Source of the DNA: Xanthomonas sacchari
GTDB lineage: Bacteria; Pseudomonadota; Gammaproteobacteria; Xanthomonadales; Xanthomonadaceae
Assembly (NCBI RefSeq): GCF_040529065.1
Contig: NZ_CP132343.1
Location: 3,348,001-3,412,000, forward strand
DNA length: 64,000 bases
Direction of reading: 5' to 3'
How positions within the stretch are numbered: position 1 is the first letter of the stretch; the number at the start of each line of letters is the position of its first letter. The notes beneath the pieces were generated by a model. That model did not search any database and was not told where the DNA came from. It was given only the letters and a program-made list of their open reading frames with translations. Position numbers and translations under genes: made by a program. Positions 1-8,242 of this stretch are shown piece by piece.

Positions 1-342
1 AACGACGCCATCCGCAACAGCGCGGTGACGCTCGACGCTGCTCTGATCCTGCACGTCCTTGGCGATGCAGCGACGGACGCCGCTTGCCGCGCGCGGCTGC
101 ACAGGCTCATGCGCATGTGCAGCCTCTGGGACGGTCTGACGCAGCTGCTGGCACTGCATGTGCGCGAAGCGGACCGTCACTGGTGGCTGCTGGCAATCGA
201 CGACTGGATCGACCGAAGCGACACCTATACGCCATTGGGCGAGCAACGCAAGCGCGCGCTGCTGGATGCCATCACCGAGCGCACTGCCGACCTGCCCGAG
301 CCGCGTGCAACGAACATCCGGGCAGCCGTGCTGCGCTATTGA
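1..342 (+). CDS. C-terminal part of an unknown protein (5' truncated by window edge)
   Basis: The reading frame is open from base 1 to a TGA at 340-342, giving 113 residues, so the gene begins upstream of the window. A Met codon does not appear in frame before an internal position, and the best reading starts outside. The visible part is alpha-helical in character (many Ala, Leu, Arg) with a Trp-rich stretch (HWWLLAIDDWID) near its middle. I recognise no domain or motif. It ends about 150 bases before the promoter of the tRNA gene, so it is not cotranscribed with it. Codon use is typical of the window (G/C-ending), which supports it being real. Confidence 0.6.
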   Translation, partial: NDAIRNSAVTLDAALILHVLGDAATDAACRARLHRLMRMCSLWDGLTQLLALHVREADRHWWLLAIDDWIDRSDTYTPLGEQRKRALLDAITERTADLPEPRATNIRAAVLRY

Positions 343-490
343 GACGTCAGTTGCGTGCTTGCCGAGGCGCACGCACGCGCAGCCATCGCACGAGACGCGC
401 GCTGCGGCGTCGCGCATCGGAGGTGCTGTGATCCGGGGCAAGCGCCATCAAGGGCGCATCCCTGCCGACCGAATTGGCGCGACAAAGCGC

Positions 491-519
491 TTGACAGCAC
501 CCGCCGCCACGCGCAGAAT
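491..519 (+). promoter_or_regulatory. Sigma-70 type promoter of the tRNA-Leu gene
   Basis: A perfect -35 hexamer TTGACA (491-496) is followed after 17 bases by CAGAAT (514-519), four of six matches to the -10 consensus. The predicted start is near 526, about 8 bases before the mature tRNA. Confidence 0.8.
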
Positions 520-533
520 TCTCGTTCTGAGTT

Positions 534-618
<85 letters not shown>

Positions 619-642
619 CGACCGACAGGTCGAGCATGATCT

Positions 643-667
643 CAAAACCCGCTTCGGCGGGTTTTTT
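643..667 (+). terminator. Intrinsic terminator of tRNA-Leu
   Basis: AAACCCGC, loop TTCG, GCGGGTTT followed by a T run (661-667). It is a compact GC stem with a UUCG tetraloop, 25 bases after the tRNA 3' end. Confidence 0.9.
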
Positions 668-692
668 GTTGGCTGCATGCAGGCCGCGACGC

Positions 693-890
693 TCAGCGCT
701 GCGGCGGACGCAACGGACCGATGTCCACACGCACGCCCTTCACCCACACCGCCACCTTGTAGGCACGGTAGCCCGGGTTGTGGCGCTCGGCCGCACGCGC
801 GGCCAGGTAGGCATTGGCGGCATGTACCAGCACCTGCAAGGACGGCTCCAGTTGCGCGACGCGCCGGAGTCTCACTTCGTAGGTGGCCAT
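693..890 (-). CDS. Small unknown protein (65 aa) divergent from an XRE repressor
   Basis: The 65-residue product has no domain I recognise. I chose the ATG at 890 because a GGGAGGG ribosome site lies directly upstream and the frame further upstream looks like non-coding translation. It is basic with a Trp-containing C-terminal half (VAVWVKG) and shows no signal peptide or membrane segment. It is divergent from the XRE regulator at 1142. Its likely promoter (1043-1070, minus strand) is overlapped by a TTGT-N8-ACAA dyad, so repression by that neighbour is an inference. It could be a toxin, antitoxin or metabolic accessory; nothing in the sequence decides this. Confidence 0.55.
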   Translation of the reverse strand: MATYEVRLRRVAQLEPSLQVLVHAANAYLAARAAERHNPGYRAYKVAVWVKGVRVDIGPLRPPQR

Positions 891-1042
891 GCGCCCTCCC
901 CCACGTACCGGCGGGCGCCGTGTCGTGCCGCTGTCGGCCGGCACATCGCGGCGGCGCACCGCTGTGCCGACGCCCTCGTGTCCATGACGTCCTTGTGCTG
1001 CATGCGCATCCTCGCGCGTCCGTGCGTTCCGCACCGCACGAG

Positions 1043-1070
1043 TATTGTATTTCCGAACAATTCGAGTCAA
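1043..1070 (-). promoter_or_regulatory. Promoter with overlapping dyad operator, divergent XRE / 65-aa gene region
   Basis: On the minus strand TTGACT (1065-1070) precedes a TACAAT-like element at 1045-1050 with short spacing (15 bases). Between and over them lies ATTGT (1044-1048), 8 bases, ACAAT (1057-1061), a dyad of the size bound by lambda/434-type HTH_3 repressors. The region is AT-rich compared with its surroundings. A role as the operator of the adjacent repressor is inferred. Confidence 0.5.
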
Positions 1071-1141
1071 GCACAGCTGTACGACAAGCCGGCGGATGCT
1101 CCATATCTTGGTAGGCCCGCCGTCCCCCAAGGCCCACCGCG

Positions 1142-1489
1142 ATGAATAGCTTCGGCGAGCGCTTGCGCGAAGCCAGAAGAGCCGCAGGGCTCACCCAGGA
1201 GCAGTTGGGCTTCGCGCTGGACGTCACCAAGTCGTCGGTCTCGGCCTGGGAGAACGACCGCGAAACGCCCAGCTTCCGCCTGCTGCCGACGCTGCGCAGC
1301 GTGCTGAACCGCTCGCTTGACGAGCTGGTGTGCGGCGTGGGCCCGGGCAAGCGCGTGCAGGACCTGCCTTCCGACTATCCGTTGCTGGCGCAGGATGCGC
1401 AGGAACGCGCACTGCTGGCCCGCTATCGCAACGCGCCGCCGGGCCACCGCGAAGCGGTACTGCAACTGCTCAAGCCCAGCAGCGGCTGA
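1142..1489 (+). CDS. XRE-family (HTH_3) transcriptional regulator
   Basis: The 115-aa product has an N-terminal Cro/C1-type helix-turn-helix at about residues 5-60 (ERLREARRAAGLTQEQLGFA, then KSSVSAWENDRETPS), the classic recognition-helix pattern of phage repressor-like DNA-binding proteins. The C-terminal half (about 65-115) is a short helical tail with no protease or ligand domain. It is transcribed away from the 65-aa gene and shares a 250-base region with a dyad near 1044-1061, so autoregulation and control of that neighbour are likely. The window shows no prophage genes around it. Confidence 0.85.
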   Translation: MNSFGERLREARRAAGLTQEQLGFALDVTKSSVSAWENDRETPSFRLLPTLRSVLNRSLDELVCGVGPGKRVQDLPSDYPLLAQDAQERALLARYRNAPPGHREAVLQLLKPSSG

Positions 1490-1521
1490 GGCGCGCTCGC
1501 GCGTTGCCCTCGCGTAATGCC

Positions 1522-1588
1522 GTAGGAGCGGCTTCAGCCGCCACCAGGCACTACCGACGAGCCTCGTCGCGGCTGAAGCCGCTCCTAC
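1522..1588. repeat. Xanthomonas-type intergenic inverted repeat (copy 1)
   Basis: The arm TAGGAGCGGCTTCAGCCG near 1523-1540 is the reverse complement of CGGCTGAAGCCGCTCCTA at about 1571-1588, enclosing a roughly 30-base loop. A second copy occurs at 12438-12492. It lies between convergent genes, where it could act as a bidirectional terminator or RNA-stabilising hairpin. Confidence 0.85.
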
Positions 1589-1645
1589 CAGAGCAACGAC
1601 ATCTGCTGCCGAGTGGCAGCAAAAGCACGTCGTTCGATGCGAGCT

Positions 1646-3178
1646 TCAGCCGCCGACGCCGATCTCGCGCAAGGCGTCGCCCCAGATGCGGTAGCCGGCT
1701 TCGCTGGGATGGGTGCTGTCCGGCATCAGCGCCGCCGGCAGCGTGCCGTCCGGCTGCAGGAACCGCGCGCCGATGTCGAGCCAGCGCACCTGCGGGTCGT
1801 GGCCGAAGCGCGCGGCCAGCAGGCGGTTGGTCTGCAGGATCGGCGCGCGCTGTGGCGCATCGGCGGCGAAGCCGCGCGGGAAGATGCCCATCAGCACGAT
1901 CCGGCTGCGCGGCAGGCGTCGCCGGACCTCGGCGACCACCGCGGCGACGCCGTCGGCGGTCTCCTGCGGCGTGTTGGCGCGCGCATGCTCGGTGCCGGTG
2001 AGATTGTTGGTGCCGACGTTGATCACCACCCAGCGCGGTGCCAGGCCGTCGACCTCGCCCTGGCGCAGCCGCCACAGCACGTTCTGGGTGCGGTCCCAGC
2101 CGAAGCCCAGGTTCAGCACGCGCGCGCCACCGAAGGTGCGCTGCCAGGCCTGCGCGCCGTTCACCCGGATCGCCTGCGGCGCGCCCGCCCAGAAATGGGT
2201 GATCGAGTCGCCGAGCATCACCACCTGCGGCTGCAGCTGGCGGGCAGCGTCCAGCGCGGCATGGTGGCGGCCGTACCAGTCGTAGGAATCCTGCTCCAGC
2301 CAGGGCACCGCGATGCGCGCGGTGTCGACGTCGGTCATCGCGTCCAGCGGCACCCGTGGCGCGTCGTCGAGCAACCTCGCCAGGGTCGGCTCGATGGCCT
2401 CGGCCATGCGCCGCTGCCCGCGCGTATCCGGGTGCAGCGCACCGCTGCCCGGCCGCTGCCGCGGATCGTAGAACAGGCCCTGATCCAGCATGCCGTCCGC
2501 GCGCTGGAACACGGTGCCGATGTCCAGGTACGTCACCCGCGGGTTGTCGCCGTAGCGCACCGCCAGTGCGCGATTGACCTCGGCATCGCGTGCGCTCTTC
2601 TGCGCCGACAGCGCACTGGGCAGCAGGCCCAGCAACAGGATGCGCGTGCGCGGCAGGCGCTGCTCCAGCGTGGCGACCACCGCCTCGATGCCGCGCACCG
2701 TGTCCGCCGCGCCCTGCCCCTCGTGGCCGGTGTTGTTGGTGCCGATCAGCACCAGCGCGACCTTGGGCCGCAGGCCGTCGACTTCGCCGTGCTGCAGGCG
2801 CCACAGCACATGCTCGGTGGCGTCGCCGCTGAAGCCGAGGTTGAGCGCGCCGCGGCTGCCGTAGAAGGTCTGCCAGGTCGACTGAAAGTCCTGGTCCGGC
2901 GCCTGCGCCTTTTCGTAGTTCTGGGTGATCGAATCGCCGATCAGCAGCAGCGGCGTCTCCGGCTGCGCACGCACCTGCGCCAGCACCTGCTGGTGGCGCT
3001 CGGCCCACCAGGCCTCGTGCAGACGGTCGGCCGGGGTCACCGGCACCGGCGATGCTGCGGGCGGCGCCGCGGCCTGCGCATGCGCAGGAGGCGCGCCGAG
3101 ACACAGCAGCGCGAAGACGGTCGCGCCTGCAGACGCGGTGACGAAGCGGGCGCCGAGGGCGCGGAGAAGACGCTGCAT
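1646..3178 (-). CDS. Secreted protein with two tandem SGNH/GDSL hydrolase domains
   Basis: The 510-aa product begins with a signal peptide (about residues 1-35, ending AHA-QA). Two homologous SGNH domains follow. Domain 1 has LLIGDSITQNYE, GTNNTGHEG and a C-terminal HPDTRGQRR. Domain 2 has VMLGDSITHFW, GTNNLTGTEH and HPSEAGYRI. Each keeps the block I Ser, the GTNN block and the Asp/His block, so both look catalytically complete. The family includes carbohydrate esterases and PAF-acetylhydrolase-like enzymes. Export suggests deacetylation of extracellular or periplasmic polysaccharide, which is inferred. The start at 3178 is the Met just before the signal sequence; the longer open frame upstream runs antisense-like through emrB. 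Confidence 0.85.
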   Translation of the reverse strand: MQRLLRALGARFVTASAGATVFALLCLGAPPAHAQAAAPPAASPVPVTPADRLHEAWWAERHQQVLAQVRAQPETPLLLIGDSITQNYEKAQAPDQDFQSTWQTFYGSRGALNLGFSGDATEHVLWRLQHGEVDGLRPKVALVLIGTNNTGHEGQGAADTVRGIEAVVATLEQRLPRTRILLLGLLPSALSAQKSARDAEVNRALAVRYGDNPRVTYLDIGTVFQRADGMLDQGLFYDPRQRPGSGALHPDTRGQRRMAEAIEPTLARLLDDAPRVPLDAMTDVDTARIAVPWLEQDSYDWYGRHHAALDAARQLQPQVVMLGDSITHFWAGAPQAIRVNGAQAWQRTFGGARVLNLGFGWDRTQNVLWRLRQGEVDGLAPRWVVINVGTNNLTGTEHARANTPQETADGVAAVVAEVRRRLPRSRIVLMGIFPRGFAADAPQRAPILQTNRLLAARFGHDPQVRWLDIGARFLQPDGTLPAALMPDSTHPSEAGYRIWGDALREIGVGG

Positions 3179-3344
3179 GGGCGGGGCTGCCGAAGCCTGC
3201 GGAGCGCCGATTCTGGTGCGCGGGCCGCAGCGGCGGCAAGTAAATCGGCACCGGAGCGCGACGCCGGGCACGCAGGTCGCGCTGGCCGCATCGCGGCGGC
3301 GTGCCGGGACGACACGCCGCCGCACAAAGGACACATTGCATGAC

Positions 3345-3370
3345 CGGCCGGCGAACGACGTCGCCGGCCG
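3345..3370. terminator. Hairpin downstream of the emr operon
   Basis: CGGCCGGCGA (3345-3354), six-base loop, TCGCCGGCCG (3361-3370): a perfect 10-bp stem 9 bases beyond the emrB stop. There is no T run, so it may protect the transcript end or mark a processed or Rho-dependent end rather than be a true intrinsic terminator. Confidence 0.45.
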
Positions 3371-3378
3371 TCGCTGCC

Positions 3379-4956
3379 TCAGTGGCCGCCGGCGGCCGCC
3401 GCGCCGCCACCGCCGCCGAACGGCGGCTTGGCCAGCCACAGGAAGAAGATGATCCCGAGGAAAGTCCAGCCCAGCAGGTAGAAGATGTCGTTGAAGCCCA
3501 TCTGCGAGGCCTGGTGGTTGATGGTGTTGTTGAGCAACGCCGCGCCGTTCTGCAGGCTGCCGTTGCCCATCATCTGCACCTGTTCCTGCATGCCCGGCGT
3601 GTAAGTGGAGATGTGTTCGGTCAGGTGCGCATGGTGCAGCTGCGTGCGCTTGGCCCACAGGTAGGTGGTCAGCGAGGCGGCGAAGCTGCCGCCCAGCGTG
3701 CGCAGGAACGTGGCCAGGCCGGAACCGGCGGCGATCTCGCGCCCGTCCAGGTCCGACAGCAGGATCTGCAGCACCGGCATGAAGAACAGCGCCACGCCCA
3801 CGCCCATCAGCAACTGCACGCCGGCCACGTGCGGGAAATCCACCTGCAGGTTGAAGTCCGAGCGCATGAAGCTGGTGGTGGCCATGAAGATGAAGGCGAT
3901 GCTGGCCAGCAACCGCAGGTCGAAGCGCGAGGCGTACTTGCCGACGAACGGGGTCATGATCACCGGCAGGATGCCGATCGGCGCGGTGGCCAGGCCGGCC
4001 CAGATCGCGGTGTAGCCCATGTCGCGCTGCAGCCACTGCGGGATCAGCAGCGACACGCTGAAGAACGCCGCATAGGCCACGATCAGCGCCATGGTGCCGG
4101 CGCGGAAGTTGCGGTGGCGGAACAGGCGCAGGTCGACGATCGGATCCTTGTCGGTCAGTTCCCAGATCAGGAACACCGCCAGCGCGACCGCCGAGATCGC
4201 GGCCAGCACGACGATCTTGGTCGAATTGAACCAGTCCTCGTCGTTGCCCAGGTCCAGCACCACCTGCAGGCAGCCCACGCCGATGATCAGGGTGATCAGG
4301 CCGACGTAGTCCATGCGCGGGCGTTCGGTGGGTTCGGGACGATCGCGTAACTGCGAGCCGACCACGGTCGCGGCGATGATGCCCAGCGGCACGTTGATCA
4401 GGAAGATCCATTCCCAGCTGTAGTTGTCGGTGATCCAGCCGCCGAGGATCGGCCCGGCGATGGGCGCGACCACGGTGATCATCGCCAGCAGCGCCAGCGC
4501 CTGGCCGCGTTTCTCGCGCGGATAGATCGACACCAGCAGGCTCTGGGTGATCGGGTACATCGGGCCGCAGACGAAGCCCTGCAGCGCGCGCGACACCACC
4601 AGCATGCCCATGCTCTGGGCCAGGCCGCACAGCAGCGAGGCCGCGGTGAAGGCCAGCGTGGCCCACACGAACAGCTTGGTCTCGCCGAAGCGGCGGCTGA
4701 GGAAGCCGGTCAGCGGCAGCGCGATGGCGTTGCTGACCGCGAACGAGGTGATGACCCAGGTGGCCTGCTGCGAACTGGCGCCGAGGTTGCCGGCGATGGT
4801 GGGCAGCGACACGTTGGCGATGGTGGTGTCGAGCACCTGCATGAACGAGGCCATCGCCAGGCCCACCGTGCACAACGCCACACTGGCCGGGCGGAACCCG
4901 GCGGCCGGTGCGCCCGGAGCCCCGGGCGCGGCGGGAGCGGCAGCTTGGTTGGACAT
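3379..4956 (-). CDS. emrB: EmrB-type multidrug efflux transporter (MFS, DHA2 family)
   Basis: The 525-aa inner-membrane protein has the 14-helix layout of drug:H+ antiporters. Residues 42-52 (LDTTIANVSLP) match the DHA2 motif at the end of helix 1, and the loop between helices 2 and 3 carries GFLSRRFGETK. An Ala/Pro-rich cytoplasmic N-terminus (residues 1-20) and a Gly/Ala-rich C-terminus flank the core. It lies 8 bases behind emrA in the order emrR-emrC-emrA-emrB, the same order as the EmrRCAB system described in Stenotrophomonas maltophilia. With EmrA and EmrC it should export hydrophobic drugs across both membranes. Confidence 0.93.
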   Translation of the reverse strand: MSNQAAAPAAPGAPGAPAAGFRPASVALCTVGLAMASFMQVLDTTIANVSLPTIAGNLGASSQQATWVITSFAVSNAIALPLTGFLSRRFGETKLFVWATLAFTAASLLCGLAQSMGMLVVSRALQGFVCGPMYPITQSLLVSIYPREKRGQALALLAMITVVAPIAGPILGGWITDNYSWEWIFLINVPLGIIAATVVGSQLRDRPEPTERPRMDYVGLITLIIGVGCLQVVLDLGNDEDWFNSTKIVVLAAISAVALAVFLIWELTDKDPIVDLRLFRHRNFRAGTMALIVAYAAFFSVSLLIPQWLQRDMGYTAIWAGLATAPIGILPVIMTPFVGKYASRFDLRLLASIAFIFMATTSFMRSDFNLQVDFPHVAGVQLLMGVGVALFFMPVLQILLSDLDGREIAAGSGLATFLRTLGGSFAASLTTYLWAKRTQLHHAHLTEHISTYTPGMQEQVQMMGNGSLQNGAALLNNTINHQASQMGFNDIFYLLGWTFLGIIFFLWLAKPPFGGGGGAAAAGGH

Positions 4957-4964
4957 GACCGGGC

Positions 4965-6146
4965 TCAGTTCGCCTTGGCGGCGTCGGGCAGGTTGGCGTG
5001 GATGATCTGCTTCACGGCCGCGTCGGCCTGCTGCAGCTGCTGCGCATAGACGTCGGTATCCAGCAGCGTGCCGCTGGCCGGCTTGGCCGGCAGCACCCCG
5101 CCGTTCTGGTCATGCAGGTTGACGTCGGCCTTCATCGACAGGCCGATGCGCAGCGGGTGCTGCTCCAGTTGCTTGGCGTCGATGGCGATGCGCACCGGCA
5201 CGCGCTGCACGATCTTGATCCAGTTGCCGCTGGCGTTCTGCGCCGGCAGCAGCGAGAACGCGCTGCCGGTGCCGATGCCCAGGCTCTGCACGGTGCCGCG
5301 GTAGGTCACCGCGCTGCCGTACACGTCCGACTCCAGTTCCACCGGCTGGCCCAGGCGCATGTGCTTGAGCTGGGTTTCCTTGAAGTTGGCGTCCACCCAC
5401 ACCTGGTTCAGCGGCACCACCGCCATCAGCGCGGTGCCGGGCTGCACGCGCTGGCCGACCTGCACCGAGCGCCGCGCCACGTAGCCGGACACCGGCGCGA
5501 CGATGGCACTGCGGGCGTTGTTGAGGAAGGCCTGACGCACCTGCGCGGCGGCGCCCTGCACGTCGGGCTGGTCGGCCACGCCGTTCTCGTCGATCAAGGC
5601 GCGGTTGCGCGCCAGGGTCTCGCGCGAGCCGCTGACCGCGGCCTCGGCGGCAGCCAGCTGGTCGCGGGCATGCGCCAGCTCTTCGGCGGAGATCGCGCCG
5701 GTGGCGACCAGGCTGGCGCGGCGGGCGACGTCGGCGCGGGCGCGCTGCAGGGTCACCTGCTGCGCGGACAGTTCGGCCTGGGCGCCCTCGACCGAGCGGT
5801 ACAGACCGCGCACCTGGCGCACGGTGCGCGCCAGATTGGCCTCGGCCTGCTGCAGCGCGACCTCGGTGTCGGCCGGGTCGAGCTTGACCAGCGGCTGGCC
5901 GCGCTCCACGCGCATGCCGTCGTCGGCATCGATGCGCACCACGGTGCCGGCCACCATCGGGGTGATCTGCACCAGGTTGCCCTGCACGTAGGCGTCGTCG
6001 GTGTCCTCGTGCCAGCGGCCGACCAGGAAGTACCAGATCGCCAGCGCGATCAGCACCAGCACCACTACCACGGCCAGGCCGCGCAGCAGCTTGCCGCGCC
6101 GGCTGGAGGCGGGAGCGGAGGAAGCGGGGGTCGTTGTCTGATTCAT
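4965..6146 (-). CDS. emrA: EmrA-type membrane fusion protein (HlyD family)
   Basis: The 393-aa product has a cytoplasmic N-terminus, one membrane helix at about residues 23-42 and a periplasmic HlyD/EmrA body. TDDAYVQGN just after the helix is the conserved start of the beta-barrel/lipoyl region. Residues of roughly 100-200 are heptad-rich coiled-coil hairpin (QQAEANLARTV and following), and GYVARRSVQVGQRVQPG closes the lipoyl half. It bridges EmrB and the outer-membrane factor. It starts 10 bases after the emrC stop and ends 8 bases before emrB, so the three are cotranscribed. Confidence 0.93.
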   Translation of the reverse strand: MNQTTTPASSAPASSRRGKLLRGLAVVVVLVLIALAIWYFLVGRWHEDTDDAYVQGNLVQITPMVAGTVVRIDADDGMRVERGQPLVKLDPADTEVALQQAEANLARTVRQVRGLYRSVEGAQAELSAQQVTLQRARADVARRASLVATGAISAEELAHARDQLAAAEAAVSGSRETLARNRALIDENGVADQPDVQGAAAQVRQAFLNNARSAIVAPVSGYVARRSVQVGQRVQPGTALMAVVPLNQVWVDANFKETQLKHMRLGQPVELESDVYGSAVTYRGTVQSLGIGTGSAFSLLPAQNASGNWIKIVQRVPVRIAIDAKQLEQHPLRIGLSMKADVNLHDQNGGVLPAKPASGTLLDTDVYAQQLQQADAAVKQIIHANLPDAAKAN

Positions 6147-6156
6147 TGCAGCGATC

Positions 6157-7641
6157 TCAGGAATGCGAAGGTGCGGAAGAAGAGCTCGGCGCGTCGGCGG
6201 CGGAGGTGGCGTCGTAGCCGCCGCCCAGCGCCTGATTCAGGCGCACCGAGACCAGGATCTGATTGGCTTGCAGGGACGCCAGGCGCTGTTGCGCGTCGAG
6301 CAACTGCTGCTGCGCGCTGAGCACGTCCAGGTAGTTGCCGATGCCGGCGCGGTAGCGCTGCTGCGACAGGTCGAAGGCGGCCTGTGCGGTCTCCAGCGCC
6401 TGCGCCTGCTGCTGCGCCTGCTCGGCCAGCGAACGCGCCGCGTTGACCTGGTCGGCCACCTCGCGCAGCGCCGCCACCAGGGTCTGGTTGTAGTTGGCCA
6501 CCGCCAGGTCGTATTGCGCATCGCGCTCGGCCAGCTGGCTGCGCAGCCGCCCGCTGTCGAACAGCGGCAGGCTCACGCCGGGGCTGAGCAGGCCCAGCAC
6601 CGAGGAACTCTTGAACAGGTCGCCCGGGTTGGTGGCTGCCACGCCGCCCAGCAGGCTCAGGTTGATGCTGGGATAGAACTGCGCCTTGGCCGCATGGATG
6701 CCCTGCGAGGCGGCTTCCACGCGCCAGCGCGCGGCGACCACGTCGGGTCGGCGGCCGAGCAGGTCGCTGGGCAGCACCGACGGCACCCGCGCGGCCTGGG
6801 GGTCGAGCAGGCGCGGCCGCTCGATCTGCAGCCCGCGGTCCGGGCCGCGGCCGAGCAAGGCCGCCAGCGCGGTGCGCGCTTCGTCGATCTGCTGCTGCGC
6901 GGCGGCCTGCTGCTGGCGCGCCGCCGGCACCCGCGCCTCGGCCTGGCGCAGTTGCAGGTTGCTGTCGATGCCGGCATCGCGACGCTGCCGCACCAGCTTC
7001 AGGCTGTTCTCCGAGCGCGCCAGTTCGGCGCCGGCCAGGTCGTACAGATGCCAGGCGTAGCCCAGCTGCGCGTAGGCGCGGGCGACGCCGGCCGACAGGT
7101 CCAGGCGTGCGGCCTGCGCGTCGACCTCGGCCGCATGCGCCTGGTCCACCGCCGCCTCCCACGAGGCGCGCTTGCCGCCCCACAGGTCGAAGCCGTAGCT
7201 GAAGTCCAGCAGCGCCTGTTCGTTGTGGATGTACTTGCCGCCGATCTCGTCGCCGACCAGGCCCTTGGGCAGTTGCAGGCCGGTGTAGCCGGCCGACAGC
7301 GACAGCTTGGCGCCGCGGTCGGCATCGGCCGCGCCGGCCTGCGCCTGCGCTAGGCGCAGCCGCGCATCGGCGGCGTCCAGGCTGGGCGTGCCCTGCAGGG
7401 CCTCGGCGATCAGCGCGTCGAGCTGCGGATCGCCCAGCGCCTTCCACCAGTCCTGCTGCGGCCACGGCGCCGGCGCCAGTGCGTCGGCGGCCAGGGTCTT
7501 GTCGATGTGCAGCTGGCGGTCGGCATCGAGTCGGCGCCCCTGCGGTTCCAGGCCACGGCTGCTGGCGCAGGCCGCCAGCGCCAGGGTGAGGGCCGCGACC
7601 GCGAATGGACGCAGGCGGGAAGGAGAAGAAGACAGAGTCAT
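6157..7641 (-). CDS. emrC: Outer-membrane efflux lipoprotein (NodT/OprM-type) of the emr operon
   Basis: The 494-aa product has a lipoprotein signal with lipobox LAAC at Cys25. Two OEP/TolC repeats follow, each with long coiled-coil helices (Gln/Ala-rich around residues 90-200 and 330-450) and the family signature LGRRPDVVAARW near the middle. It would be the outer-membrane channel of the EmrCAB pump. I chose the Met at 7641 because it directly precedes the lipoprotein signal and lies 10 bases after the emrR stop; the longer open frame covers emrR. The gene symbol follows the EmrCAB naming used in Stenotrophomonas. Confidence 0.88.
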   Translation of the reverse strand: MTLSSSPSRLRPFAVAALTLALAACASSRGLEPQGRRLDADRQLHIDKTLAADALAPAPWPQQDWWKALGDPQLDALIAEALQGTPSLDAADARLRLAQAQAGAADADRGAKLSLSAGYTGLQLPKGLVGDEIGGKYIHNEQALLDFSYGFDLWGGKRASWEAAVDQAHAAEVDAQAARLDLSAGVARAYAQLGYAWHLYDLAGAELARSENSLKLVRQRRDAGIDSNLQLRQAEARVPAARQQQAAAQQQIDEARTALAALLGRGPDRGLQIERPRLLDPQAARVPSVLPSDLLGRRPDVVAARWRVEAASQGIHAAKAQFYPSINLSLLGGVAATNPGDLFKSSSVLGLLSPGVSLPLFDSGRLRSQLAERDAQYDLAVANYNQTLVAALREVADQVNAARSLAEQAQQQAQALETAQAAFDLSQQRYRAGIGNYLDVLSAQQQLLDAQQRLASLQANQILVSVRLNQALGGGYDATSAADAPSSSSAPSHS

Positions 7642-7651
7642 GTGGGCGGGT

Positions 7652-8101
7652 TCAGTGCGAATTGAGGGAGTCGCGGACGCGGGCCAACAACGAGAACAGT
7701 TGCTCGCGCTCTTCAGCGGACAGATCGCGCAGCGCGTCGGCGATGGCGTCGTCGCCGCGCTGTTTGAGTTGCTGCCACAGCGCGCGGCCGTCGTCGGTGA
7801 GCACGATCTGCAGCGCGCGGCGGTCCTGCGCATGCGCCTCGCGACGCACCCAGCCCAGGTCTTCCAGCTTGTCCAGCAGACGCGTCACCGCGCTGGGGTT
7901 CTGGTCGATGGCCTGGGCCAGTTCGTTGGCGGTGCATGGCGCCATGTAGGCCAGGGCCTTCATGCCGAGGTAGTGGCTGAAGCCCAGTTCCGGCTCCAAC
8001 CCGGTCATGGCCTGGTCGAGACGGCGCATCAGGCCGTCACGCACCTGGCGCAGGAGCAGGCCGAACGAGGGCGGGCCAGGCAGGGAGGGAGCGCAGTTCA
8101 T
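7652..8101 (-). CDS. emrR: MarR-family regulator of the emr efflux operon
   Basis: The 149-aa product is a MarR-type winged-helix protein. The recognition region is TANELAQAIDQNPSAVTRLL, followed by DKLEDLGWVRRE and the wing DRRALQIVLT, with long N- and C-terminal dimerisation helices. As first gene of emrR-emrC-emrA-emrB it probably represses its own operon and is released by hydrophobic ligands, as known for EmrR proteins. The ATG at 8101 has no Shine-Dalgarno sequence and the predicted transcription start (about 8103) lies at the start codon, so the mRNA is likely leaderless. Confidence 0.9.
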   Translation of the reverse strand: MNCAPSLPGPPSFGLLLRQVRDGLMRRLDQAMTGLEPELGFSHYLGMKALAYMAPCTANELAQAIDQNPSAVTRLLDKLEDLGWVRREAHAQDRRALQIVLTDDGRALWQQLKQRGDDAIADALRDLSAEEREQLFSLLARVRDSLNSH

Positions 8102-8109
8102 GGGCGCCT

Positions 8110-8137
8110 ATTATTTTCATTTAGAAATATATGTCAA
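8110..8137 (-). promoter_or_regulatory. emr operon promoter (leaderless) with AT-rich dyads
   Basis: On the minus strand a perfect TTGACA (8132-8137) is separated by 16 bases from AATAAT (8110-8115, five of six matches). The expected start is about 8103, at most a few bases before the emrR ATG at 8101. Two dyads overlap it: ATTT-AG-AAAT (8119-8128) and ATTTTC/GAAAAT (8113-8118 and 8138-8143). They are good candidate MarR operators in the AT-richest stretch of this region. Confidence 0.75.
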
Positions 8138-8229
8138 GAAAATATCCCCATGGAAATTAGATGCTGCGTTGCAACGGAGGAACGCTGACGGCGAGCGCAC
8201 TGTAGCGGCGGCCGCGCCTGGCTCGGTAT

Positions 8230-8235
8230 TACAAT
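8230..8235 (+). promoter_or_regulatory. Possible -10 element of the AraC-type gene
   Basis: TACAAT (five of six matches) ends 7 bases before the ATG at 8243, which would make this mRNA leaderless. I see no convincing -35 hexamer at 17 bases, so the assignment is weak or depends on an activator. Confidence 0.35.
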
Positions 8236-8242
8236 CGGGACA

